Part shown: one piece after another, positions 22,090 to 34,289 of the stretch
How positions within the stretch are numbered: position 1 is the first letter of the stretch
Layout: each line of letters starts with the position of its first letter
Assembly: GCA_031002005.1 (NCBI GenBank)
Contig: CM061920.1
Location: forward strand, 112,086,095-112,150,094
Reading direction: 5' to 3'
DNA length: 64,000 nt
From: Vandiemenella viatica
Taxonomy: Eukaryota; Arthropoda; Insecta; Orthoptera; Morabidae
Notes under the pieces: generated by a model
Database searches by the model: none
What the model was told of the DNA's origin: nothing
The model's input: the letters and a program-made list of their open reading frames with translations, nothing else
Position numbers and translations under genes: made by a program

Positions 22090-24295
22090 TCATAACTTCT
22101 ATGTTAAATACTTCCCCCACATACTTTTGTTATTTGCGAATTTTAATTTTAAATTCCTTCGGCGTTTTTGGTAAATTATTCATCACTACAATTAGTAATT
22201 TGTACAAATCCCTGACACACTTAACCACAAAAGAAATTTTTTTCACGCCCTTATGCATGAAACCGAGTGTCACCTTGTCGTCAAGGCCACCTTTTCACTT
22301 CCATGCACTATTTCTAATTCCTCGTCCAATTTCCTTTCAAGACCGGCACCAATATATGCCTAGTACATTCCCAACACACTCTTTACCCTCCTGCTATCTT
22401 CCAATGACTCCAAAGCCAGCTCCTTTAACATATTAGATACCGACTGGGTCCTGCAATAATTTGTACAAACAAATCTAGCTGCTCTTCTCTGCACGCCCTC
22501 CAACTACCTAATATGTGGATCACAAGTACACCAACGTATTCAACCAATGGTCTGACCAAGTTTTGTAACCCAATTCCCTAACTTCTCTGGTGAATTCTCT
22601 CGTTACCGTATCTCATAAATGGAGGATTTCTTAACCTTTTCCTATCACCTACCCGATGTGCTCTACCCAGTTAAGTTTATTATCAAACGTTATGCCAAGA
22701 TATTTATACATCAAGCCTTCAACAAACAATTATGACCCCACCCCATAATCAAAATTAACCATTAGTTTTTTTTAATCTTTTAGCCTAATAAGCTGACTCT
22801 TCTTGGCATTTATCTTCATTCCATGCTGACCTACCCATTTAGGTATTCTATCCAGGTCACCCTCCAGCTGTTAACAGTCTTCTATTGTCTTGATCCTATT
22901 ACATACCATTATTTCTTCTGCAAAAAACTAAATTCTCTAAATTCTGACCTTAAGCCATTAAACAAATATTCATTAGAATAATGAACAGCAACGGTCCAAA
23001 TACACTACCCTGTGGCACTCCCATATTTACTTCCTCCTCTTTTGGTAATGTATTTCCTACTCTAACACTTTGCTTTCTGACTTTTAAGAATTCCTCTACC
23101 TAGCATGTAACTTTTCTTCCAACCCAATAGTTTTCATTTTATTTAAATCAATCTTATAGCTCAATCTGTTAAATGCCTTAGAAACTATCAACTAGGCCTC
23201 CCTTGTCCAATTCATCCGAAATATCTTGCATATAGCCCATCATCTGAGATTCACATGAATATCCTTGCCTATCTGCAAAGCAGTGTCTTTCCTCATAGAC
23301 ATTTCTGATATGCAGGCCTCGCACGTAACGAAGGTCACCTGTTCGAGTCCGGCCGAGGGCTTGGGTGTTTAAGTGTTGTGTGTAAGTGTACTTGTCGTGT
23401 CCGTCTTGTGGTGTGTCTAGAATTACTTGAAAGATATATATATATGCACGTAGAGAAAACTGAAAAACACTGGATGAAATAAAAACACATACTTGAGCTG
23501 GCTGAATGGCCTAAGAAAGCCAAATGCCATTAAAAATAAAAATAAAAAATTTCTGATATAGTTGCATATGAATCTCTTCATCATTTTGCCTGTCACTGAT
23601 GTCAAACTAAGCGGCCTGTAATTTTCAACCCCATTTGTCACCCATCCTTTATGAAACGGTACTACTATCGCTGATTTTCAATCCTCTGATAAGCAGCAAG
23701 ATGCAGACTCATTTAAAAAAAAAATCAAGGCAAGGTACCGTATTGTATCATATAATATTTAATACATCTGTAGTAATATTATCTACAAAGCCCCTTCCCG
23801 TTTTTTTAGCTTCCTGTGTTTCTTGAGAATCTATTTCAAATTTTGTAGTTTCCTCATTTACACTTATAGGTAGACTCTCCTCTAATTTATTCCTTCCTAT
23901 CACTGGTTGATATCCTCTAGTGGTATAAATAAATCAGTCACTCAATATCTCTGTCATTTTAAAATCCTCAGTAACTTCAACTCCATTTTTATCTACAATT
24001 GTCTGAATACCTTCCCTTCCCCTCAGTTTTCTAACATAGTCACAAAAATTGATATATGCATCGTTCAGTGGTCCCCCTGCACCAATAATATTCTTCATAA
24101 ACACATCTTTAGCTTCTCTCTTTGCTCTTATTAATTGATTGATTAGTTATTTTAAGTAATCTCTACTGTCTCTTAACTCTGTTGCGTTCCCGTTTCACTA
24201 ATCTCTTTAACCTTCTCACAGTTTTATTGTAGTACGTAGGTTTTGTACTTATTTCTATTTTCTGCTTTGAAATAAGCTTGGGGTATATTTCTGGT
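22090..24295 (-). pseudogene. CR1/jockey-like LINE, degenerate, minus strand
   Basis: Read on the minus strand the order is: the linker before RT (about 24,290-23,650, parallel to the plus copy at 24,840-25,480); RT motif 'GVENYRPLSLTSVTGK' (about 23,640-23,590); the PQGSVFG region near 23,010; the F-x-x-D-D region near 22,920; and the C-terminal part to 22,100. It has many stops and frameshifts. A SINE with its own duplication splits it at 23,301-23,559. It stands head to head with the plus-strand copy starting near 24,330. Confidence 0.75.
23312..23548 (+). mobile_element. tRNA-derived SINE inserted in the LINE, 11-bp duplication
   Basis: The body contains box B 'CTGTTCGAGTCCGG', 'GGGTGTTTAAGTGTTGTGTG' and 'TGTCTAGAATTACTTGAAAG', with an A-rich 3' tail. 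ATTTCTGATAT flanks it on both sides (23,301-23,311 and 23,549-23,559) as a perfect duplication. The tRNA head is shortened. It is the same family as 61,048-61,240. Confidence 0.88.
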
Positions 24296-24329
24296 GTAAT
24301 AGAAAAGAAAAAATCAGGACGTTGGCTGC

Positions 24330-26440
24330 TTAGCGCAGTGGAAGAATGACAGATGAAGATGAAACACTTAGGGACAAATTAATTTCGTACTCAGATTTCA
24401 GATATGAGAAAAGAATGGTTATTATGGGTGGGGATTAAAATTTATCAGGTTAAACTGCGTAGGAAATAAGATTAATAACACAAGGGAACAGAGATTTGCA
24501 AATACCCTAATAAAGGAAGGAGTATTTACACAAGTGGTAGAGCAGAACACTAGGGGACAAAATATATAGGATATATAAGCCCGATGATAACATTGTGGGG
24601 TGTCAAGTAACCGAAGGAATAAGTGATCATGAAGCAGTTCTGATTGATATTAGAGGATTCAGTAACCAGCACCAAAACTAGAAGGGGAAATAGGTACAAA
24701 TATAAAAAGGGACAAATCGCGAGTTTGAAGAAATATTTCAGATAAAATTTCAGCAAATGGAAAGGAGGCACAAGTACAGTAGAGTCAAGGTGGGAAGAGT
24801 TCAAAGAGATAATAAGACAGCGGGAAGATTAATTCATTGCAAAACAGAAAATAAAGAGAAGTAGAGAACCTGTGTACTATAATAGGGAGGTGAGGAGGTT
24901 AAAGAGGTTGGTAAGAAGAGAACATAACAGAGTTAAGAGAGAGCAGGGTACTATGGAATATTTAAAACAACTAAAGAAGGATCTAATAATAGCTAAGAAG
25001 GTGGCTAAAGATGGGTTTGTCAGTGCAGGGGGACCATTGACTGAAGCATCTAGAAATTTCTATGACTACGTTAGAAAACTGAGAGGAAGGGAAGGTTTTA
25101 AGACACTTTTAGATAAGGATGGAGGAGAAGTTACTGAGGATTTGAAAAAGGCAGAGATTTTAAGTAACTGGTTTAGTGAAAGCATTAGGGACAATGAATC
25201 AGAAATGGGAGGGTCTAATTTGGAGAACGAGCTTAACAACTCAATTAGAAATGAAGATACTAAAAAAATTGAAATTAATCCTACGGAAATCATGAAGCAA
25301 ATAAGAAAGCCGAAAAAACATAAAGGGGCTGGTGTAAATAATATTACCGCAGATATCTTAAACATAGTTGGATGTAACATTGTACCTTATCTTGAAATAT
25401 TATTTAAATTGAGTCTGGATACTTCCTGCTTACCACAGGCCTGGAAAAGTGCGATAGCAGTGCCGGTACATAAAGGAGGGGTGAGAAATAGAGTCGAAAA
25501 TTACAGGCCGATCAGTGTGACATCAGTGGTAGGTAAATTAATGGAGAGATTGATATGCAACCACATCAAAAATATATGTGAGGGGCGTAAGTGGTTTTCA
25601 AGTAGGCAATATGGCTTTAGGCAAGGATATTCATGCGAATCTCAGTTGGTGGGATATATGCAAGAAATTTCTGGTGAAATGAACAAAGGAGGCCAAATTG
25701 TTAATGTAGCACTAGATATTGCAAAGGCTTTTGAGAGAGTGAGCCATAAAACGGTAGTAAATAAGGTAAAAACTAGTGGATTGGATGAAAAAACGATTTA
25801 CTGGGTAGAAGAATTTTTAAAAGGTGAAAACAGAAAGTTAGGGTAGGAAAAGCAGTATCAAAAGTAGTGGAAGTAAAAATGAGAGTTCCACAAGGTAGCG
25901 TATTGGGATCATTGTTATTCATTATTCTAATGAATAATTGTGTTGATTGTTTACTATCAGAAATTAGATTGTTTACAGATGACATAATGCTGTATAAAAG
26001 AATCAAAATGGTAGAGGTCTGTAAACAGCTGCAGGGTGATCTGGACAGAATATCTAGTTGGATTGGTAAATAAGTCATGAATATAAATGCAAAGAAGAGT
26101 CAGCTTATTAGATTCACAAATAAAAAACTGAACGTTGATTACGATTATAAGGTGGGTAAAGAATTGCTTGTTGAAGACTTGAAATTTAAATATCTTACTA
26201 TTACAGTTGATAACAAGTTTAACGGGTCAGGACACAATGTACAGGTAGTAGGAAAAGGTTTCAAAATTCTGCACTTGTTGGAGAGAGTGCTGAGGGGATG
26301 TACGAAAGAAGTAAAGGAAATGGGTTACAAAACTTTGGTCAGACCATTGCTTGAATATGGTAGTTGAATATGGCGAACGTAGGTGGGTGCAGGAAACGGA
26401 GAAGATGGGTGTGTAGGGAAATTGCCACCGGGGCGTGTGC
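24330..26440 (+). pseudogene. CR1/jockey-like LINE: endonuclease end and reverse transcriptase
   Basis: 24,330-24,860 is the decayed end of the EEP endonuclease, with G-G-D-x-N-L and 'ISDHEAVLIDI' still readable. 24,872-25,846 is a 324-codon open frame with the linker and RT fingers and palm: 'NYRPISVTSVVGKLMERL' (about residues 210-227), 'QYGFRQGYSC' (250-259) and 'VALDIAKAFERVSH' (285-298, motif A). One frameshift near 25,846 leads to 'VPQGSVLGSLLFI' and 'FTDDIMLY' (25,867-26,073), a TAA, then the C-terminal 'KTLVRPLLEYGS' ending at 26,367. A Thr replaces the usual Ala/Tyr before the catalytic Asp pair. An element of this kind copies its RNA at nicked target DNA; this copy cannot make a full protein. 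Confidence 0.85.
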
Positions 26441-26454
26441 TCCATTGCAATTTT

Positions 26455-27178
26455 ATTAAATATTAAACACATTATTTCATTATCTCCTTAAACTCTTCCC
26501 ACTTATTTGTGCCATATTTCCATTTGTTGAATCTTTTCCTGAAATATATCTTCAGTTCTAAAGTCTGTGACAACTCGTTTACTGAATCCCCAAATATCCA
26601 TCAGTACTGCATTGTGACCACTTATCGCATTAATACTTGACACCGCACAAGATTTTCATCAGGCTTTATTAGGAACATACCCAACATGTATGGTCTCTTG
26701 TTCCGTACTACCACTTGTTAAAAACCTCCTTATCTCACTAAGGTGTTTGCAAATCTCTGTTCCCTTGTGTTATTTATCTTATTTCTGACCCACTTGACAC
26801 CTGGTAAATTTAATTCCCCTGCAATAATGACCATTCTACGCTCACCTCTGAACTGTGAATATGAATTTAGTTTCTCTCCAACAACCTCATCTCCAACATT
26901 CATTCTTCCATATCACCCCAAAAATCTAGTAACTCATGGTCATGCAAGTGGGATAGTATGAAAGGACTTTCCATCCTCGATCGATGACATATTAATGTTT
27001 CGTCTACTTAGTTTGAGACCTTTCAGTATTGTTTTGTTCTGAATCAAAGTTTCTGGGAATCATACAATGTTTTGCGGCTTTACATGAAAAGCACAACATA
27101 TTCCTCATGTAAATACGTGGTATGTGATGGCTGATGTCATCATTTTGTACACCATTGTGTTTATGATCCTGTTATTTT
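26455..27178 (-). pseudogene. LINE endonuclease fragment, inverted next to the RT copy
   Basis: On the minus strand: 'RGERRMVIIAGELNLPG' (about 26,850-26,800), 'NTREQRFANTLSEIRRFL', and the 'SGHNAVLMDIWGF' block with its catalytic His at about 26,630-26,590. It has internal stops. Sequence 26,395-26,460 between the RT stop and this piece shows no motif. The unit 25,956-27,177 recurs at 1-1,214. Confidence 0.75.
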
Positions 27179-29720
27179 TCGTTAACTTCGGGTTTCCATC
27201 ATTTTTAACCGACTTCAAAAAAGGAGGAGGTTCTCAATTCGTCTGAATTTTTTTTTTTTTTTTTTTTTGATGTATGTTCAGCGATATCTTTGCCAATTTT
27301 GAAGCCGATTTAAATGAAATTTTTATAGTGAACTAGAGCATACATCCAAAGTGGTCCCATATGAATTTCATTGAGAAACCACCCCTTCTACCCCTTTACA
27401 CCCCTTAACTTTTATACAAACCCACACTTTTTATCCGATTTTGATGGAAATTTGGACATATATATTAAAAAATAAACAGAAAAATATTATCAACTTTTGG
27501 TTTGAAAAAACTGAACCCCTCTCCCCCTATTCACCCCTTAATTTTTGCCAATGTTCTTTGTACAAAGCTAAAGTCGACACCATTTAACTGATGTCCATTG
27601 AAGTTGGCATATACATGTAATTTTTCATGTAAAAGGTTTCTGACCCAAAAAATTAAAAAAACACCCTTATCTCGCTTTACACTCCTTAATTTTTATACAA
27701 ACCCACATTTTTTATCCGATTCCAATGGAACTTTGGACATGTATAGGCAAAAATAAACAGAAAAATATTGTCAACTTTTGGTTTGAAAAAACCGAACCAC
27801 TCTCCCCCTATCCACCCCTTAATTTTTGCCAATGTTCTTTGTACAAAGCTAAAATCGACACCATTTAACTGATCTCCATTAAAGTTGGCATATACATGTA
27901 ATTTTTCATGTAAAAGGTTTCTGACCCAAAAAAATAAAAAAACACCCTTATCTCCCTTTACACCCCTTAATTCTTATACAAACCCACATTTTTTATCCGA
28001 TTTCAATGGAACTTTGGACATGTATAGGCAAAAATAAAGAGAAAAATGCTGTCAATATTTGGTTTGAAAAAACTGAACCCCTCTCATCCTATCCACCCCT
28101 TAATTTTTGCCAATGTTCTTTATACAAAACTATAGTCGACATCATTTAACTGATCTCCATTAAGTTGTCATATTACATATAATATTTCATGGAGAAGGTT
28201 TCTGACCTAAATATAAACAAAACCACCCCATCTCCCCCTTTACACCCCTTAATTTAATAGAAACCTATATTTCATATCTGATTTTGATTGAACTTTGCCA
28301 ATGTAGTACTTTCAAACAAACAGAAAAATCTTGTCAACATTTGGTCTGCCAAAGCTCAACCCCTCTCCCTCTTACCAACCCCTTAATTTTTGTAATTTTT
28401 TTTATATATATATATAAAAAGCTACAGTCGCCACCATTTGACCTATTACCATGAAAGTTGGCGCTTATATGTATTTTTTCATGAGGAAGGTTTCGGACCA
28501 AAAAATAAAAAGAACCACCCCCACTCCCCATTAAACCGTTTAATTTTTATACAAACCCACTGCTTTTTATACAGTTTAGATAGAACTTAGCAAACTTTAA
28601 CTGTAAAACAAAGAGAAAAATAATGTCAGCTTTTGGTTTGCAAAAACTGAACCCCTTTCCCCATCTTCCGCCCTTGACTTTTGTCAATTTTCTTTTTGAA
28701 AAGCTACAGTCGACACCATTTAACCGATCTTTATGAAAGTTGGCACATATATATGTATTTTTTTATGGAGAAGATTTCTGACCAAAAAACTAAAAAAACT
28801 ACCCTAGCTCCCCTTTTACATCCCTTAATGTTTGTACAAACCCCACATTTTAATCCGATTTCAGTGGAACTTCGCATGTGTATACTTTAAAGCAAATAGA
28901 AAAAGAAACATACTACTCACATTACTTTGACAAAAACACAAACCCTATTCCCCTTCCTACCCCTTTAAATACTGTCAATGTTCATTATATAAAGCTACCG
29001 TTTCTATCTGATTTTGAAGGAAGTATGCACATGTATACTTCAAAACTAACAGAAAAATACTGTCTGCATTTGGTTTACAGAAGCCAAAGCTCTCTTCCCC
29101 TTTCCACCCCTTTAATCTACACAAAGCACAGTTTCTATCTGATTTTGAAGAAAGTTTGCACACGTATACTTTAAAAAATACATAACAATTGTGTTTAAAT
29201 TAGGTTGCAGAAGTCCAACCCCTCTTCCCTTCTACCCCCACCCCTCCTAATGTCCAATGTTCTTTATAGATACCTACCGTTTTTATCAGATTTCGATGGA
29301 ACACCGCAAATGTATACTTAAGCACAAAGAGAAACATTCTGTTTACAAAACCCAACCGCTCACTCCCTTACCCCATTTGAATTTTTGTAAATGTTCTTTA
29401 CACAAAGCTACAGTTTTTATCTGGTTTCGATGGAACTTTGCACATGTATACTTTAAAACAAAGAGAAAAAAATGCTATCCACACTACCTTAACAAAAACC
29501 AAACTACTCCACACCGCTTAATTATTTTTTTATACACACCTAAAAAATTTATATGATATCAATAGAAATTTACAAACGTATACTTTAAATCAATCAGAAA
29601 AGACAGTATACATTTGGTATACAAAAGCCCAATCCCATCTCCTTTACCCCTTCGTTTATAATTTCCAATGTTCTTTACAAAATCCAAAGTTTTAAGTACC
29701 GTCAAAATCAATTAAACTAT
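27179..29720. repeat. AT-rich satellite array, ~283-bp dimers decaying to ~140-bp monomers
   Basis: The array starts after 'AACCGACTTCAAAAAAGGAG' and a T run. The block 'ATACAAACCCACA' with 'TTTTTTATCCGATTTC' returns near 27,411, 27,694, 27,973, 28,255, 28,545 and 28,829, about every 283 bp. Each period holds a second, diverged half-unit around 'TACAAAGCTA' and 'CGACACCATTTAAC'. From about 28,950 onward single units recur every 130-140 bp (near 29,000, 29,130, 29,265, 29,395, 29,535 and 29,665). Copies get more divergent to the right. It is not coding. Confidence 0.8.
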
Positions 29721-30059
29721 TTTTAACTCATTGCATAATATTTATAAAATGTATGTGTCCTAATGTCTCAATATGTACTTCAGATTTCAACTTGGACCCC
29801 AAGCTTTTACGTTGTGAAATCCAATTAAATATCTATATTTTCTGTGTGGTGCTGGAACGAATAGATATATTCCAGAGACAGATTTGTGTATGTGGTATGT
29901 ATTAATGTCCAGATGTTACATGTTTCGACTATCGAGCAGCAGCTTTAACACATGTTATGATTAGATCGAAAAACAGCCTGGACCAAAATGTAAACTGACA
30001 TTCCTTAACACAGTATCGAATTCACCCCATTCTGAAAGTTGTTGTAAAGACAGATTTTT

Positions 30060-30100
30060 TAAAGCATTCGCTTTAACCACTGAGCTACCAGGAAGGTTGC
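30060..30100 (-). repeat. tRNA-like fragment
   Basis: The minus strand reads CCTGGTAGCTCAGTGGTTAA, a box-A-like tRNA 5' end, followed by 'AGCGAATGC'. No box B at the right distance was identified. Probably a truncated SINE. Confidence 0.4.
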
Positions 30101-30166
30101 AAAATGAGAACTGCTAAATACAATATTTAAATACAAATTAACAATAATACCACTAAAAATTTAAAA

Positions 30167-30893
30167 ATAAAATAATTGTTTAAAAAACATAAAAACCGCC
30201 TTCAAAAAAGGGCACTAAAAATTTTAAAATAACTTTATACCTTGCTTAGAAGAAAGTAAATCTAAATGGACAATATTTTACATTACTGTTATTGAAATTT
30301 TTACATTAATTAGTTATTTTTGGAGGCGGTGCCAGCCAAAACCAGAAAAACAAAAAGATAAAAACAATAATAAATAACAATAATACATACAAAATAATGT
30401 TACTACTTACCTACAATTAATTCTAGAAACATTTTTCAACAAAACTGAAACATATAGATGATACACCGATATTATACTAACTATAAAGTGTTTACTGCAT
30501 GATACAGCCTACCAACTTACACTATAGCGCCAGAGATATGCCTGGATGACCAACGAGGCTGAGCCACAGATAAAATACCGTTAATTTGTTTCCCTAAACT
30601 GTCTCCCGCAATAAAACTATCTTGCTCACGACATACTGTAAAATATTTGGAAATTTTGTTCGTACTCTCGGTTCACCGCGAACACCAAATAAAGTTCAGT
30701 AATTCAATTTGCGCGATCTGACAGCTGGCACCGACTCCAAAAATAACTAATTAATGTAAAAATTTCAATAACAGTAATGTAAAATATTGTCCATTTAGAT
30801 TTACTTTCTTCTAAGCAAGGTATAAAGTTATTTTAAAATTTTTAGTGCCCTTTTTTGAAGGTGGTTTTTATGTTTTTTAAACAATTATTTTAT
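30167..30893. mobile_element. Fold-back element, 170-bp arms and 387-bp loop
   Basis: The arms 30,167-30,336 and 30,724-30,893 are near-perfect reverse complements (ends ATAAAATAATTGT; inner edge GGTGCCAGC). Only a few substitutions separate them, so the hairpin is relatively young. The loop shows no gene. The ends are AT-rich and no target duplication is clear. Confidence 0.8.
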
Positions 30894-32883
30894 GTATGAA
30901 ATGTCATCCCTGATGAATTTGCCGGAAACGCATTTACAGTTCGTAACATTCTGGATTCTGCCAGTTCCCGCAACTTTCCAGTTAGATATTTCATGAATAT
31001 ACTCACGCGATCCTGTCTATAGTGATTTTGGTGTACTTTAAGGACTCCGCTGTTTCAGGGACGTAGTCCGTTCTAAACTAGTCCATATTAATTCTTATTG
31101 TATCTCATGCCTTTTTTAATGTTTCTCTGTAGCATTCCTTGATTTGGACTAAGATAAAATCTACCGGCTTTTGTTTAAAAAAGTTGATTCTGTTTCCTGA
31201 ACACTATTTTCTTGGTGTGTATCATTTGATCGCCTGGAAGGAATAAACTATCTTATGTTTCAGTCCCTCAATTGCAGATCGACATTTTCAGTTTTGTTCA
31301 GTAATTCTTATAACAATCACAGAAATTCTTTGCTGTCTGGCCCGTTATTATCATTGCATACAGAGTTACAGTTTGTCAGTTTTTGGCCAGTTCGTAGATG
31401 TTTGTCTTATAATAGTGCGACTGTAAACATTTCGTTTGCTTATGCATATAATTTATTTGCCTTATTGTCCTCATATATTTTCTGAAAGGAACCTGAGGAT
31501 CTATACGAATGAGTTAAATTAGAGACAACTCATTTTAACAGAGATCCTTCTTCTCTAAGGTATCATTCTACATTATTTGTGTGCTGATATGTAGTTGGTA
31601 CTTGTGTATTAGTGTTTTCAAATATTCAATATTACTGTATGTTTTGTGTATTATCCATACTGTACGACTCTAGAACGATAGACTTGACTTAGAGTCTGTC
31701 TATGTTACTTGTATCTCTCAAATAAATATGATTTGACATATTGTTAATTGTTATTGTATAGCAGTATTTGTATTAATTTGGAACTTGGACAGAACTTAAT
31801 GTGTTCACATCTCTTCTCGTTCCGATTATTTTTCAATTGATTTCAATACAAAAAAACATGAAAATCATTGTGGATATTACTCATGAAACTGGTTCTTCGG
31901 ATCATTTACCTAACGTATCCGTTCCAGCTCCCTATTTTTGCAACCACCAGTAGTTTCAGTGTATCCTCACATAGGGCCAAATGATGGTCTAAAAAGGACA
32001 TCGTAAATCGTACGAGCTTCTGCCAACTGCTGGATGCAGCCTCCAATGCAATTTACTGCATTATCGGGTCTTATATTGTTCAGCCACTTGTGCATCCGAG
32101 TTCCCTCACTAGCTCGGCTGTTGGAATCTCAGAGTCGATGCCTGAGAGTTGACGTGTATCAATCATAATGGATCCTCCCGCTAAGATTAGGAACGGATTG
32201 CTCATACTCAAGGACAATTTTTCGCTACGAATAGCCAGGATATATCACATTGCTTGTCAGTACGGGAAGGCATACATCGAGCTAAAAATACAACGTTTAA
32301 GCTAAATGAGCTACAAATATGCACGTTCGTCTAGGCCAGCAGTGACCGAGCACAACACTGGACTGGTACACAGCTTCGAATTTAAAGCAATTAAAGTTAT
32401 TGCGCACACAAGAGGTTAGTGGGAAAACATTATATTTGAAGGTGTGGAAATCCGCATTCGGAGTGAACCGAGATGCTGGATTTCACGCGAAAGAAGCTTG
32501 GAACCCATAGTGACAACCACAAAAAGGGTAAGCAGAAGGACCTTTGGGAAATGAGTGGAACGTAGGTGCCTTCAAACGAATCCCGCCAGTAGTCAACGGC
32601 CAATAAAAGACTAAGACATACGCATGGGCCACTGAGATAAGGATACTTGCTAAGATTCCGTCACAATTAAAGGTCGAAAAAGAGGTGTATAGATAAATGG
32701 ATTAACATAATAAATAAGACACAAGCAGGATCGCTGAATTTCAATGGAAGAGAATCTCCCAACACCGTTCTACCTACAGACAGTTGTTGATGCCCTGTCT
32801 GTATTAATGAATCGCGTTCAAAATAATGTTTTTGCTAACAAAGTTCGTCGTAACATGTGTTGAAAGTTTGAGAGTGTGCTCAC
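30894..32883. other. No recognised feature
   Basis: AT-rich sequence without supported genes or repeats. It would be intron if the exons at 32,884-33,089 and 14,401-14,608 belong to one gene. Confidence 0.5.
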
Positions 32884-33089
32884 CGAGAACTTCCTGAGGT
32901 CTATAAGCGCGGCGACTATATCCCCCAGGCCGGGATGCAGTCCGTAGCGATGAGACTCCTCGGTCAGCCGCGAGAATGGGCTGCGGTCCCTCAGCAGGCA
33001 GTGAGGGGGGCTGCGCGTCAGGTCTGTTGCAGGGGCCGACAAGCCGGGCTGCAGCAGCCGCAGCACCAGCTGCGCGGGGCTGCACTCGT
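32884..33089 (-). CDS. Probable host exon (unknown protein)
   Basis: 206 bp on the minus strand, with acceptor TGTTGCAG|AC at 33,089 and donor TCG|GTGAGCAC at 32,883, both good consensus. The open frame begins in the second codon position and reads DECSPAQLVLRLLQPGL, continuing to 'LTEESHRYGLHPGLGDIV' and 'ALIDLRKFS'. It ends on a whole codon. The exon is GC-rich inside AT-rich DNA. I do not recognise the protein. Its first ~24 bp plus the acceptor have been amplified in the adjacent array (33,066-34,285), so transcripts meet many copies of its acceptor before the real one. Confidence 0.6.
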
Positions 33090-34285
33090 CTGCAACAGCA
33101 GGAGTGGAATAAACAATCACACATCCCAGAGGCAATACGAGCTGCGCGGGGCTGCACTCATCTGCAACAGCATGGGTCGAATAAACAATCATGCCCCCAC
33201 CCCCCCAGAGGCAATACCAACTGCGCGGGGCTGCACTCGTCTGCAACAGCACGGGTCGAATAAACAATCACACATCCCAGAGGCAATACGAGCTGCGCGG
33301 GGCTGCACTCATCTGCAACAGCACGGGTCGAATAAACAATCATGCCCCACCACCCCAGAGGCAATACCAGCTGCGCGGGGCTGCACTCGTCTGCAACAGC
33401 ACGGGTCGAATAAACAATCACACATCCCAGAGGCAATACGAGCTGCGCGGGGCTGCACTCGTCTGCAACAGCACAAGTCGAATAAACAATCACGCCCCCA
33501 CCCCCCCAGAGGCAATACCAGCTGCGCGGGGCTGCACTCATCTGCAACTGCACGGGTCGAATAAACAATCACGCCCCCACCCCCCCAGAGGCAATACCAG
33601 CTGCGCGGGGCTGCACTCGTCTGCAACAGCACGGGTCGAATAAACAATCACGCCCCCACCCCCCCAGAGGCAATACCAAGTGCGCGGGGCTGCACTCGTC
33701 TGCAACAGCACGAGTCGAATAAACCATCACGGCCCCCCAGAGGCAATACCAGCTGCGCGGGGCTGCACTCGTCTGCAACAGCACGGGTCGAATAAACAAT
33801 CACACATCCCAGAGGCAATACGAGCTGCGCGGGGCTGCACTCATCTGCAACAGCACGGGTCGAATAAACAATCATGCCCCCACCCCCCCCAGAGGCAATA
33901 CCAGCTGCGCGGGGCTGCACTCATCTGCAACTGCACGGGTCGAATAAACAATCATGCCCCCAACCCTCCCAGAGGCAATACCAGCTGCGCGGGGCTGCAC
34001 TCATCTGCAACTGCACGGGTCGAATAAACAATCACGCCCCCACCCCCCCAGAGGCAATACCAGCTGCGCGGGGCTGCACTCGTCTGCAACAGCATGAGTC
34101 GAATAAACAATCACACAACCCAGAGGCAATACGAGCTGCGCGGGGCTGCACTCATCTGCAACTGCACGGGTCGAATAAACAATCACGCCCCCACCCCCCC
34201 AGAGGCAATACCAAGTGCGCGGGGCTGCACTCGTCTGCAACAGCACGGGTCGAATAAACAATCACGGACCTCCCAGAGGCATTAG
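33066..34285. repeat. 16-copy tandem array carrying the exon's splice acceptor
   Basis: Units of about 70-72 bp and 79-81 bp, in mixed order, each contain (plus strand) 'GAGGCAATACCAGCTGCGCG', 'GGGCTGCACTCGTCTGCAAC' and 'GGGTCGAATAAACAATCA', then either 'CACATCCCA' or a C-rich spacer. I count 16 copies of the GGGCTGCACTC core. On the minus strand each unit has CTG(T/C)TGCAG (CAGTTGCAG in some) followed by the first ~24 exon bases. The long frames seen here on both strands are artefacts of the repeat. Confidence 0.92.
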
Positions 34286-34289
34286 TGTT

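Noticed and set aside
32935..34285. Many overlapping repeat-rich frames on both strands with 'AARGCTRLQQHGSNKQS' or 'FDPCCCRRVQPRAAG' units
   Set aside because: They are frames through a 71-81 bp tandem array that is intron-like plus splice acceptor; the array length variation does not preserve a frame.
33066..34285. CRISPR array
   Set aside because: Units are fully repetitive without unique spacers and the DNA is animal.
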